Part shown: positions 1 to 6,748 of the stretch, in pieces
Layout: each line of letters begins with the position of its first letter
How positions within the stretch are numbered: the stretch's first letter is position 1
Source of the DNA: Patescibacteria group bacterium
GTDB lineage: Bacteria > Patescibacteriota > Minisyncoccia > UBA6257 > UBA11618
Length of the DNA stretch: 9,955 bases
NCBI GenBank assembly: GCA_003539915.1
Contig: DPNX01000011.1
Location: 1 to 9,955 of the forward strand
Direction: 5' to 3'
Program-made: the position numbers and the translations under genes
Notes under the pieces: generated by a model
What the model was told of the DNA's origin: nothing
The model's database searches: none
The model's input: the letters and a program-made list of their open reading frames with translations, nothing else

Positions 1-444
1 AATGACTTCGCTAACTCTTTCTAAATTAACTTCTTTAACCATCTTTTCTAATTCACTAGCTGGAACCTCGATAATACCAGCTACTTTCTTAAGGTTCTTT
101 ATCACTGATTCAGAGTCTCTAAAAAAATCAGCCATATTTAAACTTAAACTAAAGGTAGGAATGTTCTCTACCAAAGACTCTCCAAAGCGATCAGTGATAA
201 TGCCTCGGCTGGTAGGAGTATCAATATCTTTATTAACATTGGCAATTGCTCGAGCTTGATAGAACTCCCCCTTACCTATATTTAGAGATATAACGCGTCC
301 AAAAAAAACTACAAAAACAATTATTAAAACAATAGTGAGGCCTTTAAAGACCCTGCTAGATAGAGAGACCTCTAACTTGTCATAAGTTGACTCCCAGTCA
401 TGAAAAGAAACGTCTTCAATATTTAAATCTGGTTTTCTAGGCAT
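1..444 (-). CDS. mrdA: Penicillin-binding protein 2, N-terminal part (runs off left edge)
   Basis: The N-terminal 148 residues of a class B penicillin-binding protein are visible; the transpeptidase domain lies beyond the left edge. The order is a short cytoplasmic tail (about 1-32), one hydrophobic membrane segment (about 33-52), then the start of the PBP dimerisation/pedestal domain. That domain carries the family signature RGIITDRFG (residues 80-88), followed by ENIPTFSLSL, matching the usual pattern of RG-x-I-x-DR-x-G and then a Leu/Asn-Pro stretch. PBP2 is the elongation-specific DD-transpeptidase working with RodA and the MreBCD complex at the inner membrane. Its position directly after mreC and mreD favours PBP2 over the division enzyme PBP3. 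The ATG at 442-444 overlaps the mreD stop by 8 nt, so translation is probably coupled; no Shine-Dalgarno is visible. The catalytic SxxK, SxN and KTG motifs cannot be checked here. Confidence 0.9.
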   Translation of the reverse strand, partial: MPRKPDLNIEDVSFHDWESTYDKLEVSLSSRVFKGLTIVLIIVFVVFFGRVISLNIGKGEFYQARAIANVNKDIDTPTSRGIITDRFGESLVENIPTFSLSLNMADFFRDSESVIKNLKKVAGIIEVPASELEKMVKEVNLERVSEVI

Positions 445-847
445 AAATTTGACGTATTAGATAATAACTTGCCATCCCTAAAACAACATTGATTAGTAGG
501 GCTGATAAAAAGAAGTGGGGGAGATTAATGATAACGGTAATAACAATAATAAAGACAAAGTTGTTAAAGAATGGTTGCCAAGGAAGTACCTTGCTGAGAA
601 TAAAGCTGGCTAGTAGTAATAAAGAAAATGTTAAGACTACCTTATCAATGCCAGATGATGAGCTGAGTAAAAGAGCTCCCCATAGAACAAGCGCGGGGTA
701 AGCTAACCAATGACGCATAACAAAAATTAACGGTACTAATATTATCAAAACCAAATTCAAATTAATGCCTATAATTTGAATAAAGCCTGTTTGCTGTAAT
801 AAAGCAGCCATCGTTACCAAAACAGTTTGAGAAATAAAGCTTACCAT
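437..847 (-). CDS. mreD: Rod shape-determining protein MreD
   Basis: This is a 136-residue, almost wholly hydrophobic protein with roughly five membrane segments (about 4-24, 28-46, 48-64, 70-87 and 94-131, the last possibly two). Length and hydropathy fit MreD, the small integral-membrane partner of MreC in the rod complex. MreD is poorly conserved in sequence, so the call rests on topology and on position: it follows mreC and precedes PBP2, the classical mreC-mreD-mrdA order. The ATG at 845-847 overlaps the end of mreC by 7 nt (ATGGTAA, where mreC stops with TAA), and its TAG stop overlaps the mrdA start by 8 nt. There is no Shine-Dalgarno ahead of the ATG, so re-initiation by terminating ribosomes is the likely route. 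Confidence 0.85.
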   Translation of the reverse strand: MVSFISQTVLVTMAALLQQTGFIQIIGINLNLVLIILVPLIFVMRHWLAYPALVLWGALLLSSSSGIDKVVLTFSLLLLASFILSKVLPWQPFFNNFVFIIVITVIINLPHFFLSALLINVVLGMASYYLIRQIYA

Positions 848-1548
848 TTTTTTAAAACTTGAACATTACTTAGTTCATTGAGATTATAAGGAACCTTAAC
901 CACCGCCTCATGAAAAACACCAGCCGATGAACTAGGTTCTAATATTTCTAAATCACCGATAGTAAGGCCATAAGGAAAATCCTTACTAGCAGCAAAGACT
1001 CTGGCCCCATCCTCTAATTTTTTATCTTTAGAAATTAAAGTCACCTTCAAGTCAGAGCCACCGGTTAAGAGAGATTCTATTTCATCCTCGCCTATTCTGA
1101 TAGGAAGTTGCCAATCAGGATTAAAGATAGTCTCCACTAAACTATGTCGAGAGAAAACTTTAACCACTTTACCAATCAATAAACCTTCCTTGACCGTCAC
1201 CACCATATCAATATTAATACCAGCCTGTTTTCCTACATTAATACTGATTATACTTTTGTCATTAAAAGGGTATCGCGAGTGAATCTTCGCGGAAACAATA
1301 TTCGAGTTAGTACTCGGTCGTGTCTTTTCTAATTGCCAAAGATGAGCTTTCAAATTCTTATTCTCTAGTTGAAGTTCTTTCTGTTGTTGCTGGGTAAGAG
1401 CTGGTGAGATCAGCCCCTTAACCCACAATTGAGGCCAAAGAATAATCTTGTGAAGACTAGAAACCGAATCATTTTTAACATCATTAACAAAAGATCCAGC
1501 AAAAAACCATAAGAAAAAGATGACTATAATTAGAGCAAGGTAACGCAT
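841..1548 (-). CDS. mreC: Cell shape-determining protein MreC
   Basis: This is a 235-residue bitopic protein with the MreC layout: one N-terminal membrane segment (about 3-19), a Gln/Leu/Glu-rich coiled coil (about 50-77), then the periplasmic beta-barrel domains. Typical MreC features include INVGKQAGINIDMVVTVKEG (about 103-122), followed by GKVVKV and the C-terminal FPYGLTIGDLEIL stretch (about 191-203). MreC scaffolds the elongasome, linking MreB/MreD to PBP2. I start it at the ATG 1546-1548, not at the upstream in-frame TTG (1564-1566): the ATG places the membrane helix right at the N-terminus, and the TTG lies beside a TATAAT box (1558-1563) that looks like the promoter -10. No Shine-Dalgarno precedes the ATG, and the predicted transcript starts within a few bases of it, so the message may be leaderless. 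The gene overlaps mreD by 7 nt. Confidence 0.92.
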   Translation of the reverse strand: MRYLALIIVIFFLWFFAGSFVNDVKNDSVSSLHKIILWPQLWVKGLISPALTQQQQKELQLENKNLKAHLWQLEKTRPSTNSNIVSAKIHSRYPFNDKSIISINVGKQAGINIDMVVTVKEGLLIGKVVKVFSRHSLVETIFNPDWQLPIRIGEDEIESLLTGGSDLKVTLISKDKKLEDGARVFAASKDFPYGLTIGDLEILEPSSSAGVFHEAVVKVPYNLNELSNVQVLKKW

Positions 1549-1557
1549 AGTGTGTAT

Positions 1558-1563
1558 ATTATA
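1558..1563 (-). promoter_or_regulatory. Consensus -10 box of the mreC-mreD-mrdA promoter
   Basis: A perfect TATAAT lies on the minus strand ten bases upstream of the mreC ATG, directly after the terminator of the preceding gene. A start site 6-8 bases downstream falls near 1551, giving a leader of only about 0-5 bases. No convincing -35 is present: at 17-18 bp spacing the hexamers are TTTCAG or TTTTCA, inside the terminator hairpin. The promoter is a sequence-based prediction. Confidence 0.55.
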
Positions 1564-1564
1564 C

Positions 1565-1596
1565 AAAAAAACAACCCCATCTGAAAAGATGGGGTT
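1565..1596 (-). terminator. Rho-independent terminator after the 190-aa gene
   Basis: A perfect 10-bp stem (arms 1587-1596 and 1573-1582) encloses a 4-base loop (1583-1586). On the minus strand it is followed by G and seven T residues (1571-1565). It begins at the last base of the preceding gene's TAA stop. The plus strand has A residues in place of the T tract on that side, so it works for minus-strand transcription only. It separates the upstream unit from mreC. Confidence 0.9.
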
Positions 1597-2168
1597 TAAA
1601 GAAAGACCTGCCGAGCATAGACATTGGAGTCTGTCTCATAAGGACTAGCTGTTTTGATATGAACTATTTTTTCATTATAAGTGTAGATGAATGGAACTTC
1701 ACCACAACTATCTCTTGATCCAGCACAAACAGTAATGTTTTTAAGATCTAGATGGCTGCCAGTATCAATAAAGAATTTAAGACCGTAAATCAGTCGCTCT
1801 AATAGAGTCATGCTCAAACAATGATTTCTTCTCAGCTTTACCGGTGATAAGAGACGTATGTCCTTATCATGCGGCTCCTGACTCTCATTGAATCTAATTG
1901 CATAAGCAAACTGACAATCTCTATCATTGTTACAGACCTGTTCGTTAAGATTATTATACTGAGTATATATGGGAAAATATTCAGTACAAACATCAAAAGC
2001 CTCTCCCAATGTTAATCTCTCAGGAATCAACATTAACCCTTTATAACCCCATCTAGGTCTTGGTAATAAAAAGCCCTTTAGTCTTTTTTTATCAAAGTTA
2101 ATATCAAAGACTGAAGAATAAAAATTACCCCACTCTTTTAAAAGCTTGGCTTGTTGCCGTTTATACAT
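1596..2168 (-). CDS. Uncharacterised 190-aa protein between mreB and mreC
   Basis: I cannot assign a function. The protein is soluble-looking, with no signal peptide or membrane helix. It has six cysteines (C61, C79, C85, C117, C148, C155), an N-terminal KEWGNFYSSVF stretch, a central Cys- and Asp-rich region, and the most distinctive block at about 119-160: SMTLLERLIYGLKFFIDTG followed by HLDLKN, VCAGSRDS and EVPF. I recall similar TLLER...CAGSR...VP proteins as repeated, uncharacterised genes in Patescibacteria, but that is memory, not a search. I choose the ATG at 2166-2168 because AAGGAG (2175-2180) sits six bases upstream; the longer in-frame start at 2234 (TTG) coincides with the -35 box and is rejected. 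The gene has its own promoter and terminator, so it looks like an independent unit inserted between mreB and mreC rather than part of the shape operon. Confidence 0.85.
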   Translation of the reverse strand: MYKRQQAKLLKEWGNFYSSVFDINFDKKRLKGFLLPRPRWGYKGLMLIPERLTLGEAFDVCTEYFPIYTQYNNLNEQVCNNDRDCQFAYAIRFNESQEPHDKDIRLLSPVKLRRNHCLSMTLLERLIYGLKFFIDTGSHLDLKNITVCAGSRDSCGEVPFIYTYNEKIVHIKTASPYETDSNVYARQVFL

Positions 2169-2174
2169 CACCTT

Positions 2175-2180
2175 CTCCTT
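2175..2180 (-). promoter_or_regulatory. Strong Shine-Dalgarno deciding the start of the 190-aa gene
   Basis: AAGGAG on the minus strand ends six bases before the ATG at 2168. It is the clearest ribosome binding site in the window and fixes the start 22 codons inside the longest open frame. Confidence 0.85.
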
Positions 2181-2206
2181 AAAAACGATGGAAAAGAACT
2201 TTTGAT

Positions 2207-2234
2207 AATATACCACGCAAAATATGACAGTCAA
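2207..2234 (-). promoter_or_regulatory. Sigma70-type promoter for the 190-aa gene
   Basis: Minus strand: TTGACT (2229-2234), 16-bp spacer, TATATT (2207-2212), with a TGG extended -10 just before the -10 hexamer. The start site should fall near 2200, leaving a leader of about 30 bases that contains the Shine-Dalgarno. The -35 begins on the base immediately after the mreB1 TAG stop. Confidence 0.75.
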
Positions 2235-3281
2235 CTAAATCTTGATGTTCTTTGGGATAAGAGGGTGACTAAGAATTGGAGAATACTGCTCGAAGTTTTC
2301 AATTGCTATACCAGTTCCTCTAACAACACAGGTTAAAGGATCATCAACGACATGAACTGCAATAGAAAGCTCTTGAGCAATTAATTCATCAAGGCTACGT
2401 AACAAACTTCCCCCACCACAGAGATAAGCTCCCCGACGAAGAATATCGCCAGCTAACTCTGGTGGAGCAATTTCCAGAACCTCCCTTATAGCCTCAATAA
2501 TAGTCTTTAGTGAACGACCAATAGCCGTTCTAATCTGAGAGTCTCTAATAACAACTTCCTTGGGTAAGCCTGTAGCAATATCACGTCCTTGAATAGACAT
2601 CTCTACCTTTTCTTCTAAAGGCATAGCTGAACCGATGTTGATCTTAAGCTCTTCAGCAGTTGGTTCGCCAATGATAAGGCGAAACTCATCTCGAACAAAA
2701 CGAATAATATCATCATTAAGACGATCACCCGCTATCTTCAGACTCTTAGAAGTAACCGTGCCGGCCATAGAGATGATAGCGATCTCGGTTGTACCACCAC
2801 CAATATCAACCAGCATGTTGGCTGTAGGCTCGTTAATTGGTAAACGAGCTCCTAAGGCAGCGGCCAGAGGTTCTTCTATTAAAAGAGCCTTGCCCACACC
2901 CGCTCCTACTACCGCATCCTCGACAGACTTTCTCTCAACCTCAGTTAAGTTACTAGGCACTCCAATGATTGCTCGTCGATAGTTACGAAGATTACCTCCC
3001 GTTACTCGACGAAGATAATTCTTGAGCATTTCCTGAGTCATATCGAAGTCAGAAATGACCCCATTAACTAATGGTCTAATTATATCAACATGAGCCGGTG
3101 TACGGCCCATCATTTTTTTAGCTTCATGACCAACCGCTAAGATGTGATTGGTTTTATTATTAATAGATACTACAGAGGCTTCATTAACAGCGATACCCTT
3201 GCCGGATAAATAAATAAGTGTATTAGCTGTTCCCAGGTCGATACCAACATCTTTTGCAAAATAATTTAGGAGGTTAGCCAT
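2235..3281 (-). CDS. mreB: Rod shape-determining protein MreB (paralogue 1)
   Basis: This is a 348-residue bacterial actin. It has phosphate-1 DVGIDLGTANT (11-21), the catalytic-type Glu in LIEEP (E137), phosphate-2 VDIGGGTTE (158-166, with D159 present), and the adenosine loop CGGGSLLR (288-295). MreB forms membrane-bound antiparallel filaments that orient the elongation machinery. The N-terminus (MANLLNYFAK) precedes the fold by about ten residues and looks amphipathic, as in E. coli MreB. The hydrophobic membrane-insertion loop seen as NLFKP in Thermotoga MreB reads NLRNY here. The C-terminus has a short extra tail after the last helix. The ATG (3279-3281) overlaps the end of proS by 16 nt and has a modest AAGGA Shine-Dalgarno upstream, one of only two in the window. 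Of the two paralogues, this one keeps the standard catalytic residues. Confidence 0.95.
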   Translation of the reverse strand: MANLLNYFAKDVGIDLGTANTLIYLSGKGIAVNEASVVSINNKTNHILAVGHEAKKMMGRTPAHVDIIRPLVNGVISDFDMTQEMLKNYLRRVTGGNLRNYRRAIIGVPSNLTEVERKSVEDAVVGAGVGKALLIEEPLAAALGARLPINEPTANMLVDIGGGTTEIAIISMAGTVTSKSLKIAGDRLNDDIIRFVRDEFRLIIGEPTAEELKINIGSAMPLEEKVEMSIQGRDIATGLPKEVVIRDSQIRTAIGRSLKTIIEAIREVLEIAPPELAGDILRRGAYLCGGGSLLRSLDELIAQELSIAVHVVDDPLTCVVRGTGIAIENFEQYSPILSHPLIPKNIKI

Positions 3282-4435
3282 TTAATTAATTCCTTTTCGG
3301 TCAATAACTTTGTTTTTTTCGCACCGCGTGCCTTTACTTCCACTTTCTTCGCATTTCTTTCACTAACGACTAAACGATAAGGGATTCCTATAAGATCAGC
3401 ATCGGCAAATTTCTCACCGGGAGAAATTGGACGATCATCATATAAAACTTCAATTCCTTTATCTTTAAGTTTCTCGTAAATCTTGCTAGCGGAAATTTTG
3501 CCTAATTCTAACAGATGAACCTGGTATGGCGCAACCGCCTCTGGCCAAATGACACCCTTGTCATCATGACTGACCTCTACCAAAGCTGCCATTGATCGAG
3601 AAGGCCCGATGCCGTAAGAACCCATATACCAAGGTGAGAATCTATTACCTAGTCTAAAAATATTACCCACCTCTATAGCTCGAGATTCTTCAATCACACA
3701 CTTACAATCAGGGCACTTAGCACCAGCCTTTACCTTAGCCACCTCCTTGTTTTGAGCAAACTTACACTTAGAACAATAAAAAACCGTATCCTCACCACTA
3801 TCAACTAAAGTTTGAAACTCATGAGTATATTGCTTGGTGAAATCACCGCCAGAAGCTTCAACTACCTTCACTGGCAAAGACAGTCTCTTAAATATCTTGA
3901 GATAAGCCTTCTCGGCTGTTTTGTAAAATTTTTCTAAGTCGTCTTCTGTTTTATGAAAACTATAGAGATCTTTCATTAAAAACTCTCTGGTTCGTAAAAG
4001 ACCGCTTCGAGCACGAGGCTCTAACCTAAATTTATTTTGAATCTGATAAACAGCTTGGGGTAGATCTTTTTCAGATCGAATAAAGTGATCTGCTAAGTCA
4101 GCAGCTATCTCTTCATGAGTCCAACCCAAACCGAACTCATCCCGTTGAACTTTCAATTTGTACATCACGGGTACGTTCCAGCGACCTGACTTCTGCCAAT
4201 ATTTTTTAGCAATCAAAGAAGGGAAGAGAACCTCCTGACCACCAATCTCATTCATCTCTTCTCTAATGATCTGATTGATCTTGTTTAATACTCGTAAGCC
4301 AAGAGGCAAGAAAGAATAAACACCTGCTGACGCTTTCCTAATAAAACCAGCTCGAATTAAATATTTGGCATTAACGGACTCTTCATCCTTAGGAAAGTTT
4401 TTCTCGGTTTTTGTGAAAAGTTGGGACTGCTTCAT
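3266..4435 (-). CDS. proS: Prolyl-tRNA synthetase, short form without editing insertion
   Basis: This class II synthetase charges tRNA-Pro with proline. Visible elements are motif 1 around SAGVYSFLPLGLRVL (36-50), the ATP/Pro-site THEE (106-109), motif 2 FRLEPRARSGLLRTREFLMKD (the last residue is D156; shown as one stretch about 136-156), THEFQTLVDSGED (204-216), motif 3 MGSYGIGPSR (271-280), and a C-terminal anticodon-binding domain (about 303-389). At 389 aa it is far shorter than the roughly 570-aa bacterial enzyme: the INS editing domain between motifs 2 and 3 is missing, replaced by a short stretch with CSKC (221-224) and CPDC (241-244), likely a zinc knuckle. About a dozen residues are also missing just before motif 3. 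It starts 5 nt after rseP and overlaps mreB1 by 16 nt. No Shine-Dalgarno is seen. Confidence 0.95.
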   Translation of the reverse strand: MKQSQLFTKTEKNFPKDEESVNAKYLIRAGFIRKASAGVYSFLPLGLRVLNKINQIIREEMNEIGGQEVLFPSLIAKKYWQKSGRWNVPVMYKLKVQRDEFGLGWTHEEIAADLADHFIRSEKDLPQAVYQIQNKFRLEPRARSGLLRTREFLMKDLYSFHKTEDDLEKFYKTAEKAYLKIFKRLSLPVKVVEASGGDFTKQYTHEFQTLVDSGEDTVFYCSKCKFAQNKEVAKVKAGAKCPDCKCVIEESRAIEVGNIFRLGNRFSPWYMGSYGIGPSRSMAALVEVSHDDKGVIWPEAVAPYQVHLLELGKISASKIYEKLKDKGIEVLYDDRPISPGEKFADADLIGIPYRLVVSERNAKKVEVKARGAKKTKLLTEKELIKWLTS

Positions 4436-4440
4436 AAAAA

Positions 4441-5445
4441 TTAAAATAATCCAATGATATCTTTAAGTGTTATTAAAATGATCAAGATAATCAAGAAGGA
4501 GAAACCAATGGCATTAGCTGTTAGTTCTGTTTTAGAAGTGAAACGCTTTCCTCTAATTTTCTCGATAATGATAAAGAATAATCTGCCACCATCTAAAGCT
4601 GGAATAGGAAGAATATTTAAAACTACCAGATTAAGAGAGATGAGAGCTAGGAATTGAAAGAGGTAGATTAACCCCAGATCCCCTGTGCTCACAGCAACAT
4701 CAAAAATACCTACCGGACCAAGAATGTTTTGAGGAGAGAAGATGGCTTGGTATAGACCAACAAAAACCGCCCCTACAATAGCAACGGATGATAAGAAGCC
4801 CTTGTTAACACTTTCAATAAAACCATGCGGAGGGACTCCTGCATCTCTCAAGGCAACTCCTAGAGACCCTTCGTTTTTAGGAGGGTTAAGACGAGGTGTA
4901 AGACTAGTAGTTATTTCTTCCTTATTTCTCTTAATATTAAGAGAAATCTCCTTGCCCTTGTTATCACCAATAAACTTCACAAACTCATCAGCATTAGTGA
5001 AACCAGTGATTTGATCCCCTTGTTGCAAGCCAGCAAGCTCAGCTGGACTATCAGAAGCCACTAGATCGACTAAAATCAACGATGGTGAGCCGATAAACAA
5101 GATTGCGGAGATAACCACCCAACCAAAAATAAAGTTCATGACTACACCAGCAGAGATTATAATAGCTCTCTTCCAAGCTGGTTGATGAGTGAAGCTCCTC
5201 TTATGGTCAGCCACTTCTCTTCCTAGCGATGGATTCTCGCCATAAATTTTAACAAACCCACCTAAAGGCACTGCATTAATACTATAAACAGTCTCTCCTT
5301 TCTTCTTGGAGAATAAACGTGGGGGGAAGCCAATACCAAACTCATCTACTCGAAGTTTAAAGATTCGAGCAGCAATAAAGTGACCCCATTCATGCACAAG
5401 GATAAGCAGCGAGATTCCAATTATAACAAAAAAGGCTGATATCAT
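4441..5445 (-). CDS. rseP: Membrane-embedded site-2 zinc metalloprotease (RseP family)
   Basis: This 334-residue intramembrane protease cleaves transmembrane substrates such as anti-sigma factors or remnant signal peptides; the substrate here is unknown. The zinc motif HEWGH (18-22) lies in the first membrane helix and the third ligand motif NILPIPALDGG (277-287, D285) in a later one. Other membrane segments are about 95-118, 216-236, 258-282 and 312-333. A single PDZ-like domain occupies about 122-185, with SPAELAGLQQGDQI as its recognisable core. E. coli RseP has two PDZ domains; one is usual in many other bacteria. The start ATG overlaps the frr TAA by one base (TAATG), with a weak AGGA upstream, and proS follows after 5 nt. 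The frr-rseP-proS grouping resembles the common frr/uppS/cdsA/dxr/rseP/proS cluster, with uppS, cdsA and dxr absent from this window. Confidence 0.95.
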   Translation of the reverse strand: MISAFFVIIGISLLILVHEWGHFIAARIFKLRVDEFGIGFPPRLFSKKKGETVYSINAVPLGGFVKIYGENPSLGREVADHKRSFTHQPAWKRAIIISAGVVMNFIFGWVVISAILFIGSPSLILVDLVASDSPAELAGLQQGDQITGFTNADEFVKFIGDNKGKEISLNIKRNKEEITTSLTPRLNPPKNEGSLGVALRDAGVPPHGFIESVNKGFLSSVAIVGAVFVGLYQAIFSPQNILGPVGIFDVAVSTGDLGLIYLFQFLALISLNLVVLNILPIPALDGGRLFFIIIEKIRGKRFTSKTELTANAIGFSFLIILIILITLKDIIGLF

Positions 5446-5996
5446 TATTCCTGTATTTCTTTAACTTTATTTTCTAACATCTCCTCTATATCTTTGTTTG
5501 ACTTCTTAACCGCATTTTGAATCTTTTCCTGAAAACGAAAACGTTGATCCTTATCAATCTCCTTATCATCCTCAGCTTGTTTAACAAGTTTGTTATATTT
5601 CTCTCTTAGAGAACGAACTCGAATACGATGCTCTTCAGAAATGTTCTTTATTAATTTAATTAGCTCTTGTCGTCTTTCATCTGACAAAGGTGGTAGATTA
5701 ATACGAATCAAACTACCCTGAACATTGGCAGTAACTCCAATGTTGGCAGCTTCAATAGCCTTACCAATCAGTGGGGCAGATTGAGCATCCCAAGCTGAAA
5801 TCTGTAGTTCACGAGGAGGAACAACTGATATGGAGGCTAACTGCTTGATTGACATTTGTTGTCCGAAATAATCAACCTTAATATCCTCAACTAGTTTTGG
5901 GGTAGGTCTATTACTTCTAATACCCCCAACTTCTTCTTTAAAGTGTTGAGCGGTACTAGCTAATTCTTCATTTAGTTGTAATAATTTATCTTCCAT
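5445..5996 (-). CDS. frr: Ribosome recycling factor
   Basis: At 183 residues this matches the usual length of about 185. RRF splits post-termination ribosomes together with EF-G. The two-domain layout is visible: helical-bundle strands (about 1-30 and 105-183), with the inserted beta domain between. Family signatures are VEDIKVDYFGQ (36-46), IKQLASISVVPPREL (51-65), INLPPLSDERRQEL (about 98-111) and the C-terminal charged helices. The N-terminal region carries RSNRPTP where most family members have R-x-x-R-x-x-P, so the key arginines are present. The ATG at 5994-5996 has no Shine-Dalgarno. The preceding 62-nt gap, the only sizeable one inside this run of genes, holds an inverted repeat. The gene overlaps rseP by one base. 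Confidence 0.97.
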   Translation of the reverse strand: MEDKLLQLNEELASTAQHFKEEVGGIRSNRPTPKLVEDIKVDYFGQQMSIKQLASISVVPPRELQISAWDAQSAPLIGKAIEAANIGVTANVQGSLIRINLPPLSDERRQELIKLIKNISEEHRIRVRSLREKYNKLVKQAEDDKEIDKDQRFRFQEKIQNAVKKSNKDIEEMLENKVKEIQE

Positions 5997-6006
5997 TTTT
6001 TAAATG

Positions 6007-6046
6007 TTGCAGGTTAAGGGGAGAAAGTAAACAACAATGCCTGCAA
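6007..6046. repeat. 7-bp inverted repeat upstream of frr
   Basis: TTGCAGG (6007-6013) and CCTGCAA (6040-6046) are perfect inverted arms with a 26-base spacer, in the 62-nt gap between holB and frr. In the minus-strand transcript the hairpin would end about ten bases before the frr ATG. No T tract follows it, so it is not a normal terminator. It could be a weak leader hairpin, or chance. Confidence 0.35.
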
Positions 6047-6058
6047 AAAATAAAAGGG

Positions 6059-6748
6059 CTACCCAATTAAATATCTTGTCCATGCTTCTAATTGTAATTT
6101 TTTGTTTGTGTTATAACGACTAATCATATTCCAGCGATGAGACAGCTCCTTGAGAGCTAAAAAATTCCTAATTGGATCTTTGTCTAGCTCGGCCATAACA
6201 CCTCTAACAAACTCTTTTAAAAGATCCTTGTCAGAAACAACTGTTTTTATTATAGCACTTCTCTTAATGGAATTGCTCTTTAAAAAAGTTTGCGCCTTAT
6301 TAGTATTAACCTTCCTTGATGGCTTGTTACAAAATATTTTTTGTAATCTAGATTGTAAAGGAGAGATCAACACTTCGGGATCAGGAGCGAGAAGAAATAG
6401 TAGGCCGTAAGATGGTGGCTCTTCCACTATCTTAAGGAGAGCGTTCTGTGCCTGAGGAGTTAAAGTCTCAGCCTGATCAATCACAACCAGTCTACGCTGA
6501 GATTGAATAGGTTTCTGCCAAAGAAAGCCACTAATCCTTTTAACCGTATCTAAACTTATCTTTCCTTTTTCATCAGGCTCGATAAATAAGAAATCTATCA
6601 AAGGCCTAGTAGCTAGCTTCCACTCCTCGGTTTCTAAAAAATTAGCTATTTTCTTAACAAAGTCAACCTCTGGTCGACCAAACATTAAATAGCCCTGGGC
6701 TAGATTATTAGTTTTAATTAACTTTTGAAATATCTTCCTCAGATCCAT
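6059..6748 (-). CDS. holB: DNA polymerase III delta' subunit-like AAA+ protein, short
   Basis: This 229-residue clamp-loader type AAA+ protein would help load the sliding clamp at the replisome. Recognisable parts are the N-terminal QGYLMFGRPEVDF (18-30) at the P-loop position, a Walker-B-like LVVIDQAE (87-94), the delta'/gamma signature LTPQAQNALLKIVEEPP (96-112), a sensor-1 strand LLFLLAP (116-122), and an SRx motif PLQSRLQ (130-136). The P-loop has lost the GK[ST] residues, as is known for delta', so it probably does not hydrolyse ATP. No zinc-binding cysteine cluster is present, and the C-terminal collar region is much shorter than in the roughly 330-aa standard subunit. The ATG overlaps the mreB2 TAA by one base. 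The delta' call is favoured over gamma/tau because the P-loop is degenerate and the protein is short. Confidence 0.85.
   Translation of the reverse strand: MDLRKIFQKLIKTNNLAQGYLMFGRPEVDFVKKIANFLETEEWKLATRPLIDFLFIEPDEKGKISLDTVKRISGFLWQKPIQSQRRLVVIDQAETLTPQAQNALLKIVEEPPSYGLLFLLAPDPEVLISPLQSRLQKIFCNKPSRKVNTNKAQTFLKSNSIKRSAIIKTVVSDKDLLKEFVRGVMAELDKDPIRNFLALKELSHRWNMISRYNTNKKLQLEAWTRYLIG

Noticed and set aside
2..259. Plus-strand open frame at the left edge
   Set aside because: The minus strand here encodes a clear PBP2 N-terminus with membrane segment and pedestal signature; the plus-strand frame shows no family feature.
1549..1566. TTG start for mreC giving six extra residues
   Set aside because: It overlaps a perfect TATAAT and has no ribosome binding site; the downstream ATG gives the usual MreC N-terminus with the membrane helix at once.
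2169..2234. 22-codon N-terminal extension of the 190-aa gene from a TTG
   Set aside because: The TTG is the first three bases of the -35 box, the extension spans the -10 and Shine-Dalgarno, and a well-spaced AAGGAG points to the ATG at 2168.
2635..2982. 115-aa plus-strand open frame opposite mreB1
   Set aside because: It lies wholly within the conserved MreB coding region on the other strand. Its protein is a low-complexity antisense product with no domain, promoter or ribosome binding site.
6007..6046. Intrinsic terminator between holB and frr
   Set aside because: The 26-base loop is long, the stem is only 7 bp, and no T tract follows the second arm on either strand.
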